Positions 32,693-40,815 of a stretch of DNA of 45,000 bases are shown in pieces. Under the pieces are notes generated by a model. That model ran no database searches, was not told the origin of the DNA, and saw nothing but the letters and a program-made list of their open reading frames with translations. The stretch is taken from the NCBI RefSeq assembly GCF_004761975.1, contig NZ_RQII01000061.1, positions 1 to 45,000 on the forward strand. Direction: 5' to 3'. The translations under genes and the position numbers were made by a program. The first letter of the stretch is position 1. Each line of letters opens with the position of its first letter. Source of the stretch: Planococcus koreensis. GTDB taxonomy: Bacteria > Bacillota > Bacilli > Bacillales_A > Planococcaceae.

Positions 32693-34229
32693 AATGCGTT
32701 ATAAACTTCACCCGCTGTCTGCGTTTTTAAACTTCATCAAAGCCTTGAAAGAATTGATTGTGCCTTTTATTGTCATATTCGGTGTGAATTTATTCAGAGA
32801 TGGCGGCGTTTCGGGGATGTTCAATCAGGGATGGCAGGGGATGATCCCGTTTTTGATGGGGATTGTCGTCGTGCTGTTCATGCTGGTAGCCGGCATCATC
32901 AAGTGGAAGCGTTTCGTCTATTGGTTTGAAGATGGAGAATTGCGCATCGAATACGGCTTATTCGTTAAAAAGAAGCGCTACATCCCGTTCGACCGGATTC
33001 AAAGCTTGAATTATACAGAAGGCATTTTCCACCGGTTGTTCGGGTTGGTCAAAGTGAAGGTTGAAACAGCAGGTTCCGGCAAAGTGGGGGAATCGGAAGC
33101 GGTTTTGACTGCGATTAACCGCGAAGACGCTGATCGCATAGCAAGCAAAATGGAAGAAGCAAAGAGGGGATTTCACCACCATGCGCTAAATGATGCGGAA
33201 GCGGAAACGGCTCCCGTGGAAATACCTGAGAAACAGGAGGCGCGCGTTTTTTATCGCATGACGCTCAAAGAATTGATGATTTTGGCGACGACGTCAAGCG
33301 GCATTGGGGTAGTGTTGTCCGCTGTTGCGGTATTCCTGTCACAGTTTTCGGATTTGATTCCGTACGAAGCGCTTTACGAAGAAGTTATGCAGTTCTTGCG
33401 TTTCGGCTATTTGATCGCCGCGTTGGTGATTTTTGTGGTGTTGGCGATTGCCTGGGTCATTTCCGTATTCCTGACGATTTTCGCGAATTACCAGTTCACC
33501 ATTCAAGCGGACGAGGACAATATCTACATCACGCGCGGTTTGCTGGAGAAAAAGAAAATTTCCGTGCCGTTCAAGCGGGTGCAGGGAATCAAAATTTCCC
33601 AGAATCCTTTGCGTGAATGGTTCGGCTATGCAACGGTGACCGTTGAAAGTGCAGGTGGGTCACTGGGGGATAAGGAAGAGAAAATCCGCCTGTTTCCGCT
33701 CGCGAAAAAGTCGGTGATGCTGCCGGTGCTGTCGGAATTGTTCCCGGAAACGGAATGGGAGCCGAAGCTTACCGGTGCACCAAAACGCAGCGTCCGCTTT
33801 TTCTATCGGCTCGATTTCTTTTGGATGGCGCCGTTCATTGCGGCTATGAGTTATTTCTTTTATCCGTACGGGCTTGTGAGCCTATTGCTGGTGCCGGTCG
33901 TTATGCTGCTTGGCATATGGCAGCACCGGACGGTTGGCTATGCATTGACCGGACGGCAGTTGACGATGCAATTCCGCGGTTTCAGCAAACATTCCTTCTA
34001 TTTAATGAAGCGGCGTGTACAGGCAATCGATATTACGCAAAGCTATTTCCAGCGGCGCAAGCAACTGGCTTCAATTGAGGCGACGATCAAATCCGGAATG
34101 ATGGGCGCTTCTGCGCGCATCAATCATATGGATACAGGCGATGCAGAACGCATCATGGCCTGGTACGAGCCATCAAGCCGGCCGCTGCCTGAAGATGAAA
34201 AAAGTCAGCCGGAATATTTCTCCGGCTGA
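32682..34229 (+). CDS. PH-domain membrane protein, YdbT-like
   Basis: A 515-residue protein with about six membrane helices and three bPH2 modules. Each module carries the EDGELRIEYGLFVKKKRYIP / QADEDNIYITRGLLEKKK type strand pair followed by an I-P-F-x-R-x-Q-S/G-hydrophobic segment (FDRIQSLNYTEG, FKRVQGIKISQN, RRVQAIDITQS). It is the partner of the preceding YdbS-like protein. ATG 32682 overlaps that gene's end. The last eight codons also form the upstream arm and loop of the terminator, so sequence there is doubly constrained. Function is not established; envelope protection is the best guess. Confidence 0.87.
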   Translation: MMSEMRYKLHPLSAFLNFIKALKELIVPFIVIFGVNLFRDGGVSGMFNQGWQGMIPFLMGIVVVLFMLVAGIIKWKRFVYWFEDGELRIEYGLFVKKKRYIPFDRIQSLNYTEGIFHRLFGLVKVKVETAGSGKVGESEAVLTAINREDADRIASKMEEAKRGFHHHALNDAEAETAPVEIPEKQEARVFYRMTLKELMILATTSSGIGVVLSAVAVFLSQFSDLIPYEALYEEVMQFLRFGYLIAALVIFVVLAIAWVISVFLTIFANYQFTIQADEDNIYITRGLLEKKKISVPFKRVQGIKISQNPLREWFGYATVTVESAGGSLGDKEEKIRLFPLAKKSVMLPVLSELFPETEWEPKLTGAPKRSVRFFYRLDFFWMAPFIAAMSYFFYPYGLVSLLLVPVVMLLGIWQHRTVGYALTGRQLTMQFRGFSKHSFYLMKRRVQAIDITQSYFQRRKQLASIEATIKSGMMGASARINHMDTGDAERIMAWYEPSSRPLPEDEKSQPEYFSG

Positions 34230-34240
34230 CTTTTATTTTT
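34200..34240. terminator. Bidirectional terminator embedded in the ydbT-like C-terminus
   Basis: AAAAGTCAGCCGGA and TCCGGCTGACTTTT form a perfect 14-bp stem. The stop codon TGA 34227-34229 lies inside the second arm. It also serves the rhomboid gene on the other strand. Confidence 0.88.
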
Positions 34241-34841
34241 TCGTTTTCCAGCTGACGATCCTTTTCGGATGGAAATAGCTTAATCCGACCAGGAAACCGG
34301 TAATCATTCCTGCGATGTGCGCAGTAGCATTGATGCCCGGCGTCAGGAATGTCATTACTATACTTATCACAATGATTGGCAGTATAATTTGTCTCAATTG
34401 AGGCAATGCGCGTCGTCCGTAATACAGCAATGCAGCGAACGCTCCAAGAATTCCGAAAATCGCACCGCTTGCACCGACGTGCAAATAGTTCAGCGGCTCA
34501 AGGAAGTAAGTTGCGACGGTACCGAAAAGCCCCGCCAATCCATAAACGGTCAAGAACCGGACTTTGCCGGTCAGCTTTTCAAGCTCCGGGCCGAACAGGA
34601 ATAACGAAAACATGTTGAACAATAAATGCATCATGCCGCCGTGGAGGAACATTGGTGTGATGAACCGCCACCATTCACCTTGGGAAATTGCCAAATTGTA
34701 GCCGACCCCATAATCGAAAATCAGGTCGCCGATGACTGGAAGCCATCCCAGTAAGTAAATTAAAATGTTGATGGCAAGCAAGGTGGATACAACAGGATAC
34801 ATACGCAAATACTGCGAAAAACTTTCTGTGCGGATAAACAT
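34233..34841 (-). CDS. Rhomboid family intramembrane serine protease (YdcA-like)
   Basis: A 202-residue six-helix rhomboid. The catalytic Ser lies in HVGASGAIFGILGA (G-x-S-G, about residues 121-134) and the catalytic His in TAHIAGMITGFLVG (about residues 171-184); the HGGMMHLLFNMFSLFLFG segment with the conserved H-x-x-x-N-M in helix 2 is intact. It cleaves transmembrane substrates within the bilayer. ATG 34841 follows an AGAGGTGA-type site. Position between ydbT-like and acpS matches ydcA in B. subtilis. Substrates unknown. Confidence 0.9.
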   Translation of the reverse strand: MFIRTESFSQYLRMYPVVSTLLAINILIYLLGWLPVIGDLIFDYGVGYNLAISQGEWWRFITPMFLHGGMMHLLFNMFSLFLFGPELEKLTGKVRFLTVYGLAGLFGTVATYFLEPLNYLHVGASGAIFGILGAFAALLYYGRRALPQLRQIILPIIVISIVMTFLTPGINATAHIAGMITGFLVGLSYFHPKRIVSWKTKK

Positions 34842-34909
34842 GTAGTCACCTCTTTTTCATACATGTTATTATACCTTTTTAAGGTTTGCGATTGAAAGGA
34901 GAAACATTT

Positions 34910-35260
34910 ATGATTATTGGAATCGGTCTGGATATCGTCGAACTTGGGCGCATCCGGAGAATAGATGCCAAGTCGCCCAAGCTGCGCGAACGGGTTTTGA
35001 CGGCACGGGAACTTGCTGAATATGAAGACTTATCAAGCGCGCGGAAAACTGAATTTCTGGCTGGCCGTTTCGCGGCGAAAGAAGCGTTCGGGAAAGCCAA
35101 TGGGACGGGCATCGGTGCATCCTGTTCTTTTCAGGATATTGAAATCCGCAAAGACGAAAAAGGAAAGCCCTGCTTATTTTATCAGCAGCAGGAAACCGGG
35201 TTGGTTTCGATCACCCACACAAAAGAATACGCTGCGGCACAAGTTCTTTTGCAATCTTAA
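34910..35260 (+). CDS. acpS: Holo-[acyl-carrier-protein] synthase
   Basis: A 116-residue AcpS, transferring 4'-phosphopantetheine from CoA to ACP. The Mg-binding Asp8 lies in MIIGIGLDIVELGR and the second acidic ligand in GRFAAKEAFGKANGTGI (about residues 49-65), the classic F-x-x-K-E-A motif; ISHTK appears as SITHTKEYA near the end. ATG 34910 follows AAAGGAG; the frame extends eight codons upstream without a better start. It lies 17 nt before alr. In B. subtilis the lipoprotein gene ydcC separates the two; it is absent here. Confidence 0.95.
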   Translation: MIIGIGLDIVELGRIRRIDAKSPKLRERVLTARELAEYEDLSSARKTEFLAGRFAAKEAFGKANGTGIGASCSFQDIEIRKDEKGKPCLFYQQQETGLVSITHTKEYAAAQVLLQS

Positions 35261-35277
35261 TCAATCGGGGTGAGAGC

Positions 35278-36381
35278 ATGACGGAAAATTATCGGCCGAC
35301 AAAAGCGGTCATCGATTTAGGTGCAATCGAAAAAAACTTGGCTTCATTCAAAAAAGGGCTCGGTAATACGGAGATAATGGCGGTGGTAAAAGCGGATGCC
35401 TATGGCCACGGAGTATTGGAAGTGGCGAAGCGCGCGGTGGATATGGGCATCAAACTATTAGCGGTAGCGACACCGGACGAAGCATTGTTTTTGCGGACCA
35501 ACGGATTTCAAGAAAAACTCCTTGTAATGGGGGCTTCACCGGCATCGTTCGTGCCGGTAGCACAGCAACAAGAAATCGCCCTGGCAGCTATTTCATTGGA
35601 TTGGCTGGCCACCGCTTCGGCGGCCCAGAATCCGGAGTTTCTTCCATTAAAAGTCCATTTGAAGATTGATACAGGCATGCGCCGTGTTGGCGTAGATGCA
35701 GCGGATGCGGAAGCGGCGATAGCGGAAATTCGCCGCCATTCGTTGGCATTTGAAGGCATCTTCACCCATTTTGCTACCGCCGATGAGGAATCCGGAGAGT
35801 TGTTCGAGCGGCAAGTCAAGCGCATGAAAGAAATCATCGGCCTGATTGATGACCCTGAAGTACTGGTTCATGTATCGAATAGCGCGGCTTCTCTTATGCA
35901 TCCAGACCTTGCTTATGGTGCAGTGCGGATCGGAATTTCGATGTATGGAATCGCTCCTTCTGCCTATGTAGAAGAAAAAATGCCCTTCTCTTTAGTCCCA
36001 GCCATGAGCCTGGAAACGGAAATTGTCCACATCAAAAAGGTGAAGGCCGGAGAAGCCATCAGCTATGGCGGCACTTACTGCTGCGAAGAAGATGAGTGGA
36101 TCGCGACACTGCCAATCGGTTATGCTGACGGTATGCTGCGCGGCCTGCAAGGACAGGATGTGCTGGTTAGAGGGGAGCGGGCGCAAATCGTTGGGCGTAT
36201 CTGCATGGATCAGTGCATGATCCGCGTTCCGGAAAAATTGCCGGTTGGCGAGAAAGTCCAGTTGTTCGGTAAGCAAGGCAAAGAGGAAATACGCATCAAT
36301 GAATGGGCAGATAAATTGGGCACGATTCCTTATGAAATCCCCTGTATTTTAACAAAAAGAGTCCCGAGACTGTATGTTTGA
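35278..36381 (+). CDS. alr: Alanine racemase
   Basis: A 367-residue fold-type III PLP enzyme converting L- to D-alanine for the wall. The PLP lysine is Lys38 in VVKADAYGHG, with substrate region KIDTGMRRVG, phosphate-binding ISMYGIAPSA and the catalytic Tyr near residue 265 in AISYGGTYCC. The C-terminal beta-barrel has GRICMDQCMI. ATG 35278 follows GGGGTGAG. It completes the D-alanine supply for the ddl-murF operon 6 kb upstream and probably shares a transcript with acpS. Confidence 0.95.
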   Translation: MTENYRPTKAVIDLGAIEKNLASFKKGLGNTEIMAVVKADAYGHGVLEVAKRAVDMGIKLLAVATPDEALFLRTNGFQEKLLVMGASPASFVPVAQQQEIALAAISLDWLATASAAQNPEFLPLKVHLKIDTGMRRVGVDAADAEAAIAEIRRHSLAFEGIFTHFATADEESGELFERQVKRMKEIIGLIDDPEVLVHVSNSAASLMHPDLAYGAVRIGISMYGIAPSAYVEEKMPFSLVPAMSLETEIVHIKKVKAGEAISYGGTYCCEEDEWIATLPIGYADGMLRGLQGQDVLVRGERAQIVGRICMDQCMIRVPEKLPVGEKVQLFGKQGKEEIRINEWADKLGTIPYEIPCILTKRVPRLYV

Positions 36382-36480
36382 AAGCCTGAAATCCCAACAA
36401 TGTCTTTTCACCGTCCGTTTAAGATGTTAAGATGAAAAGGTGAGGCAAGAAAGAACGGTATTTTTCGGAGGTGTAGGGCT

Positions 36481-36765
36481 GTGTACGAGAAATCGAAGCC
36501 AAGAGAAGTGGTAGTGAAACTGCCTAAACAATTGATGTCAGAGCTGACAACACATTCAGATGAACGGTTTCAGGAGCGCGGCGACTATGTTTACGTTTCC
36601 ACCCAAAGGGTAACCAAAAATATATACGATTCACATCATATTCGAGAAGCAATGATCAAAGGCTACGTGGAGATGTCACAAATCAATTTATCCATCGCTT
36701 GTGAATGTTCTCACGCGGAGTACGAAGCGGAGCACACGACCGTGCGACTCGTAAGCGGAGGTTGA
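36481..36765 (+). CDS. ndoAI: Antitoxin EndoAI (MazE-type, ribbon-helix-helix)
   Basis: A 94-residue antitoxin of the NdoAI family. The N-terminal [20 protein letters not shown] segment is the ribbon-helix-helix DNA-binding part, followed by [27 protein letters not shown], which binds and blocks the toxin. GTG 36481 has GGAGGTG 7 nt upstream. A weak promoter (TTTTCA, 17 nt, TAAGAT at 36405-36433) lies upstream. It overlaps functionally with ndoA 4 nt downstream, the usual antitoxin-first order. This is the normal location next to the sigB operon in Bacillales. Confidence 0.93.
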   Translation: MYEKSKPREVVVKLPKQLMSELTTHSDERFQERGDYVYVSTQRVTKNIYDSHHIREAMIKGYVEMSQINLSIACECSHAEYEAEHTTVRLVSGG

Positions 36766-36769
36766 CAAT

Positions 36770-37120
36770 TTGATTGTAAAACGTGGAGACGTTTTTTTTG
36801 CAGAATTATCTCCAGTGGTCGGGTCTGAGCAAGGTGGGACCCGGCCGGTGCTGGTTATACAAAATGATATAGGGAATCGTTTCAGCCCCACGGTGATTAT
36901 TGCAGCGATAACGGCGCAGATCCAGAAAGCGAAATTGCCGACTCACGTTGAGATCAATGCCAAGAAATATGGCTTTGAGCGTGATTCGGTCATCTTGCTT
37001 GAACAATTGCGTACGATCGATAAATCCCGTTTGACTGATAAAATTACCCAGCTCGATGAAGCGTTGATGGAAAAAGTTGACGAGGCACTGGAGATCAGTG
37101 TTGGTCTTGTTAAGTTCTAA
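36770..37120 (+). CDS. ndoA: Endoribonuclease EndoA (MazF-type toxin)
   Basis: A 116-residue MazF/PemK toxin with the conserved opening [31 protein letters not shown] and the interior [17 protein letters not shown] and [15 protein letters not shown] blocks. Arg25 and Thr48-equivalent catalytic residues appear intact. It cleaves mRNA at short U-rich pentad sites when free of NdoAI. TTG 36770 has GGAGGT upstream and begins 4 nt after the antitoxin stop, giving tight coupling. A terminator separates it from rsbR. Confidence 0.95.
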   Translation: MIVKRGDVFFAELSPVVGSEQGGTRPVLVIQNDIGNRFSPTVIIAAITAQIQKAKLPTHVEINAKKYGFERDSVILLEQLRTIDKSRLTDKITQLDEALMEKVDEALEISVGLVKF

Positions 37121-37134
37121 TCATACATACTCCG

Positions 37135-37170
37135 AAAACACCTGAAAGTTCATTCTTCCAGGTGTTTTTT
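37135..37170 (+). terminator. Terminator between ndoA and rsbR
   Basis: AAAACACCTG and CAGGTGTTTT form a 10-bp stem with a 14-nt loop, then TT. Confidence 0.82.
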
Positions 37171-37312
37171 CTATTATCCCTTAAGAATCTGGAAGCTTGG
37201 CGACAAAAAAGATGTGAAAAAAACTTTTTTCCGATACAATAAAAGATAGATTATCTAAAATGCAACTGGATGTGTTCGCTGCATGGAAATTCAGGGAGGT
37301 TTACGGCAGAAA

Positions 37313-38143
37313 ATGAATAAGCAAATGGCTGGATATATTCAAGAAAATAACACTGAAATAATTACTAAATGGCAGGAACTTATGAAAAACGAAAAAAATG
37401 ATCGTTCTTTCCAAGTGATGCCGACGGATTTGATGAACCAGACAAGTAAGGAATTCGCGGATCTGATGTTGTCGAATCTTTTAGAGAGCCACCAGGCTTA
37501 TGAAACGCGCTTGAACGATTTCGCGGAAAAAGTAGTACGCCTTGGCTGGTCGATGACGTTTGTCACAAAAGCGATCGACCATTTCTCGGAAGTCGTGTTT
37601 GAAGGCATGGAAGATGCTGGTTTAATTACGCAGGAAAACTTCCGCGGATTTTTCAAAGAGTTCAATAACTGGATCATCCCGATCCGTGACAGCACGGTCG
37701 CTGCTTATTCGAAAACGTGGGAGCGCACTGTAAGCTTGCAAAAAATCGCTTTGCAGGAATTGTCGGCATCGTTGATTCCTGTATTTGAAAAAGTGTCGGT
37801 CATGCCGCTTGTCGGAACGATCGATACCGAACGCGCACGCCTGATTATGGAGAATTTGCTTGAAGGCGTAGTGAAACACCGCGCGGAAGTGGTCCTGCTG
37901 GACATCACTGGTGTACCGGTAGTGGATACGATGGTAGCGCACCATATCATTCAGGCTGCGGACGCTGTGCGTTTAGTCGGTGCGAAATGCATGTTAGTGG
38001 GAATACGGCCTGAAATTGCCCAAACGATTGTGACGCTGGGCATTAATTTGAATGAGTTTACGACTACAAGCACGTTGCAGCGTGGTGTAGAACAAGCACT
38101 TGCTTGGACTAATCGCAAAATCGTGGAGGTTGATGAACAATGA
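37313..38143 (+). CDS. rsbR: Stressosome scaffold/sensor RsbR
   Basis: A 276-residue RsbRA-type protein. The N-terminal 130 residues form a non-haem globin-like sensor, and the C-terminal STAS domain is highly conserved from [20 protein letters not shown] onward. Phosphorylatable threonines correspond to Thr172 (GTIDTERA) and Thr206 (VVDTMVAHH), aligned with recalled B. subtilis Thr171 and Thr205. It co-assembles with RsbS and sequesters RsbT. ATG 37313 has GGGAGGT at a rather long 13-nt spacing; ATG 37283 has no site. TACAAT at 37235-37240 is a likely -10 of the operon promoter. It overlaps rsbS by 4 nt. Confidence 0.95.
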   Translation: MNKQMAGYIQENNTEIITKWQELMKNEKNDRSFQVMPTDLMNQTSKEFADLMLSNLLESHQAYETRLNDFAEKVVRLGWSMTFVTKAIDHFSEVVFEGMEDAGLITQENFRGFFKEFNNWIIPIRDSTVAAYSKTWERTVSLQKIALQELSASLIPVFEKVSVMPLVGTIDTERARLIMENLLEGVVKHRAEVVLLDITGVPVVDTMVAHHIIQAADAVRLVGAKCMLVGIRPEIAQTIVTLGINLNEFTTTSTLQRGVEQALAWTNRKIVEVDEQ

Positions 38144-38502
38144 ATTTTCGGATTCCGATTTTAAAATTAAGAGATACATTAATTGTCTCGATCCAATGGG
38201 AGCTGGATGATCAAACTGCTATCCAATTCCAGGAAGATCTATTGAATAAATTGCACGAAACAAGCGCGCGTGGAGTCGTGATTGATTTAACTTCTGTTGA
38301 TTTCATCGATTCGTTTATCGCAAAAGTCTTAGGGGACGTCATTAGCATGTCAAGCCTAATGGGAGCGCGAGTGGTTATTACCGGTATTCAACCAGCAGTG
38401 GCTATCACTTTGATCGAGTTAGGAATTCGACTTGAAGATGTTATGACAGCCCTGGATCTAGAAAATGGGCTGGATAAACTTCAACTGGAATTGGAGGCTT
38501 AA
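38140..38502 (+). CDS. rsbS: Stressosome core protein RsbS
   Basis: A 120-residue single STAS-domain protein. The phosphorylation site is Ser58 in [13 protein letters not shown]. RsbS binds RsbT in the stressosome and releases it when phosphorylated. ATG 38140 overlaps the rsbR stop (ATGA) and has GGAGGT upstream. Followed after 2 nt by rsbT. Confidence 0.94.
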   Translation: MNFRIPILKLRDTLIVSIQWELDDQTAIQFQEDLLNKLHETSARGVVIDLTSVDFIDSFIAKVLGDVISMSSLMGARVVITGIQPAVAITLIELGIRLEDVMTALDLENGLDKLQLELEA

Positions 38503-38504
38503 TA

Positions 38505-38906
38505 ATGAGCAACCAGTCTTCGGTGGAGATTTTAACGGAATGGGATATTGTTGCAGCACGACAGCTCGGGCGCAATGTTGCAAAAGAGCTGGGTTTTGGC
38601 ACGGTCGATCAAGCGCGTATCACGACGGCGATCAGCGAGCTTGCCCGCAATATTTATTTATACGCTGGCCAAGGGAGAATTGAAATTCAGCAATTGATGG
38701 AAAATGGCATCAAGGGAATTTTGATCATCGCTGCCGACCAGGGGCCCGGAATTCCCGACATCCGTAAAGTGATGGAAGATGGATTTTCTACTTCTGGAGG
38801 GTTAGGTGCAGGATTGCCAGGCGTTAAACGATTAATGGATGAATTTAAGATTGAAACGATCCCGGGAGAAGGGACAGACATAAGAGCTACGAAATGGCTT
38901 CGATAG
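38505..38906 (+). CDS. rsbT: Serine/threonine kinase RsbT (switch kinase)
   Basis: A 133-residue GHKL-fold kinase. N-box ITTAISELARNIYLYA, G1 ADQGPGIPDI and G2 GGLGAGLPGVKRLMDEF are all present. It phosphorylates RsbS and RsbR under stress, escapes, and activates RsbU. ATG 38505 has GGAGG upstream. The gap to rsbU is 11 nt. Confidence 0.94.
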   Translation: MSNQSSVEILTEWDIVAARQLGRNVAKELGFGTVDQARITTAISELARNIYLYAGQGRIEIQQLMENGIKGILIIAADQGPGIPDIRKVMEDGFSTSGGLGAGLPGVKRLMDEFKIETIPGEGTDIRATKWLR

Positions 38907-38917
38907 GGGGGGCACAT

Positions 38918-39919
38918 ATGGTCCACAAAATCGAAAATCAATACAAAGAAATTTTAAATCAATACATGCAGCGCCAGTCGGAACAGAATTTGTATGTCGG
39001 CCAGAATTTCAGCCGGCAGCTTATTTCTGAAAACATTTCTCCGGAAGAAGTCATCAGCGTCCATAAGGCGGCAATGCAGGAAATTTATAAAGACTTGCCT
39101 GAAGTGGTATGGCATTCTTTTGATTTCCTGGTTGAAATGATGATTAACTATGGCCTTGCTTTGCAGGAGCGGCAAAGCCTCTTGCAGCGGCAGGAAGAAA
39201 TCAGAGTAGAAATGGACCTGGCGGCGAATGTCCAGGAGACGTTGCTGAAAACGAAATTGCCTACTTTGGATGGTTTGGATATTGGTCTGTTGTCAATTCC
39301 CGCACGGAAGATGAACGGCGACTACATATATTTCATCAGCGACGCAGAAGGCCATGCCGGAATCGCCGTTGCAGATGTTATTGGCAAAGGGCTGCCGGCC
39401 GCCCTTTGCATGTCCATGGTCAAATTCGGCATGGATAGCCTTAATCATTCACCTGCAAACCCTTCCGAGGTTTTGGGTGTCATTAATCGGGTCGTTGAGA
39501 AAAGCATCGACGATTCGATGTTTGTTTCCATGTTCTATGGCAGGTACGACGCGGTAAGCGCGCAAATGACCTATGGTTCTGCAGGGCATGAGCCGGCGAT
39601 TTTGTATCGTGCGAAAACCAATGATTTCAGTGAGTTGTATGCCAAAGGCCTTTTGCTGGGTGTGTCACCTGCTGCGACATATGAAGAGCATACAGTCCAG
39701 CTTGAAGAAAATGACATGGTTATCATGATGACGGACGGCGTGACAGAAGGCCGCACCGATCAAGGGTTCATTGAGCGCGAAGTCATTTTTAAAATGATTG
39801 AAGAGAAAAAGGATGAACCGGCTCAAGTCATTGTCCAGTATGTTTATGACGCTCTGGAGCGCATGCAGAATGCTGTGCTGTCGGACGACTTTACGCTGGT
39901 GATTTATAAAAAAGTCTGA
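38918..39919 (+). CDS. rsbU: PP2C phosphatase RsbU
   Basis: A 333-residue protein: N-terminal four-helix RsbT-binding domain (about residues 1-85), a coiled-coil linker (QERQSLLQRQEEIRVEMDLAANVQ), then the SpoIIE-type PP2C domain with metal-binding GDYIYFISDAEGHAGIAVADVIGKG and late MMTDGVTEGR and LSDDFTLVIYKK. It dephosphorylates RsbV-P when bound by RsbT. ATG 38918 has AGGGGGGG upstream. A terminator-like hairpin starts 10 nt after the stop, which ends the sensor half of the operon. Confidence 0.94.
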   Translation: MVHKIENQYKEILNQYMQRQSEQNLYVGQNFSRQLISENISPEEVISVHKAAMQEIYKDLPEVVWHSFDFLVEMMINYGLALQERQSLLQRQEEIRVEMDLAANVQETLLKTKLPTLDGLDIGLLSIPARKMNGDYIYFISDAEGHAGIAVADVIGKGLPAALCMSMVKFGMDSLNHSPANPSEVLGVINRVVEKSIDDSMFVSMFYGRYDAVSAQMTYGSAGHEPAILYRAKTNDFSELYAKGLLLGVSPAATYEEHTVQLEENDMVIMMTDGVTEGRTDQGFIEREVIFKMIEEKKDEPAQVIVQYVYDALERMQNAVLSDDFTLVIYKKV

Positions 39920-39924
39920 AGTAG

Positions 39925-39950
39925 GTTTAAAAGCTGCCGTTAGGTGGTAT
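39925..39950 (+). promoter_or_regulatory. Internal sigma-B-type promoter of rsbV-rsbW-sigB-rsbX
   Basis: GTTTAA (39925-39930), 14 nt, TGGTAT (39945-39950): perfect -35, one mismatch in the -10. Position before rsbV equals the known autoregulatory sigma-B promoter of B. subtilis. Its -10 lies in the loop of the overlapping hairpin. Confidence 0.78.
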
Positions 39951-39972
39951 TTAGACTTACGATGGCTTTTTT
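39929..39972 (+). terminator. Terminator-like hairpin between rsbU and rsbV, overlapping the sigma-B promoter
   Basis: AAAAGCTGCCGT (39929-39940) pairs with ACGATGGCTTTT (39959-39970), 11 of 12 pairs including two G-U, with an 18-nt loop and a following TTAATTTT tract. It would attenuate read-through from the rsbR promoter. Confidence 0.6.
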
Positions 39973-40013
39973 AATTTTAATGAAATTTTGATAAAACAGG
40001 GGTGTCTTAATAG

Positions 40014-40343
40014 ATGAATATTCAAGTTGAACTAGAAGAAACAAACAATACATTAACAGGTTTTATCCGCGGCGAAATCGATGCGCACACAGCGCCGGTT
40101 CTCCGTGAAAAATTGGAAATGCACCACCATAAAGAAGGTTTGAATGCAGTGTTGGATCTTTCCGACGTTGATTATATGGATAGTACTGGATTAGGGGTTT
40201 TCGTTGCATTCTATAAGTCAGTAAATGCTAAAGGCGGACATGTGAAGCTGAAAGGCCTCTCAACGCGTTTGAAACGTTTATTCGACATTACTGGTTTGGG
40301 CGAGATCATGGACATCGAATCAGTTGGAAAAGGTGGTAATTGA
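40014..40343 (+). CDS. rsbV: Anti-anti-sigma factor RsbV
   Basis: A 109-residue STAS-domain protein with the regulatory serine Ser57 in VDYMDSTGLGVFVAF. Unphosphorylated RsbV binds RsbW and frees SigB; RsbU keeps it unphosphorylated under stress. ATG 40014 has AGGGGTG upstream. First gene after the internal sigma-B promoter; rsbW starts 1 nt after its stop. Confidence 0.95.
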   Translation: MNIQVELEETNNTLTGFIRGEIDAHTAPVLREKLEMHHHKEGLNAVLDLSDVDYMDSTGLGVFVAFYKSVNAKGGHVKLKGLSTRLKRLFDITGLGEIMDIESVGKGGN

Positions 40344-40344
40344 T

Positions 40345-40815
40345 ATGCGTCCTTTCGATTATGTTGAAATGAGAGTGCCGGCAAAATCGCAATATGTCGG
40401 AGTGGCCCGTTTGACGATTTCGGGATTAGCTAGCCGTATCGGTTTTACGTTCGACGATATTGAAGATTTGAAAATCGCGTCAAGTGAAGCGGTGACAAAT
40501 GCAGTGCAACACGCTTATTCTGAAGGTGAAGAAGGCGAAGTTGTTATTGGCTGTGCACTATACGGCGATAAGATTGAGATTATGGTAGCTGACCATGGAC
40601 AAAGTTTCAATTTTGAAGAAACAAAGGCGAAAGTAGGTCCATATCACGATCAAGAGGAAGGGGCTTTTCTTCGCGAAGGAGGTCTTGGCCTTTACTTGAT
40701 CGAAACTTTGATGGATGAAGTAAAAGTCCATCATCAGGAAGGCGTCACGGTCTTCATGACTAAGTATGTTGGAGGAGAGCAGGTGGAAGAGGATGTCGAA
40801 ACGATCTCATCCTAA
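40345..40815 (+). CDS. rsbW: Anti-sigma-B factor / serine kinase RsbW
   Basis: A 156-residue GHKL kinase and anti-sigma factor. N-box IASSEAVTNAVQHAY, G1 MVADHGQSFNF and G2 GGLGLYLIETLMDEV are intact. It binds SigB when ATP is high and RsbV is phosphorylated, and phosphorylates RsbV. ATG 40345 with AAGGTGG upstream is preferred to the in-frame TTG at 40324 inside rsbV. It overlaps sigB by 23 nt, giving translational coupling that keeps the anti-sigma and sigma levels matched. Confidence 0.95.
   Translation: MRPFDYVEMRVPAKSQYVGVARLTISGLASRIGFTFDDIEDLKIASSEAVTNAVQHAYSEGEEGEVVIGCALYGDKIEIMVADHGQSFNFEETKAKVGPYHDQEEGAFLREGGLGLYLIETLMDEVKVHHQEGVTVFMTKYVGGEQVEEDVETISS

Noticed and set aside
36481..37120. 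NdoAI/NdoA toxin-antitoxin pair as a mobile or novel defence module
   Set aside because: It is the conserved chromosomal MazEF-type pair that normally precedes the sigB operon in Bacillales.
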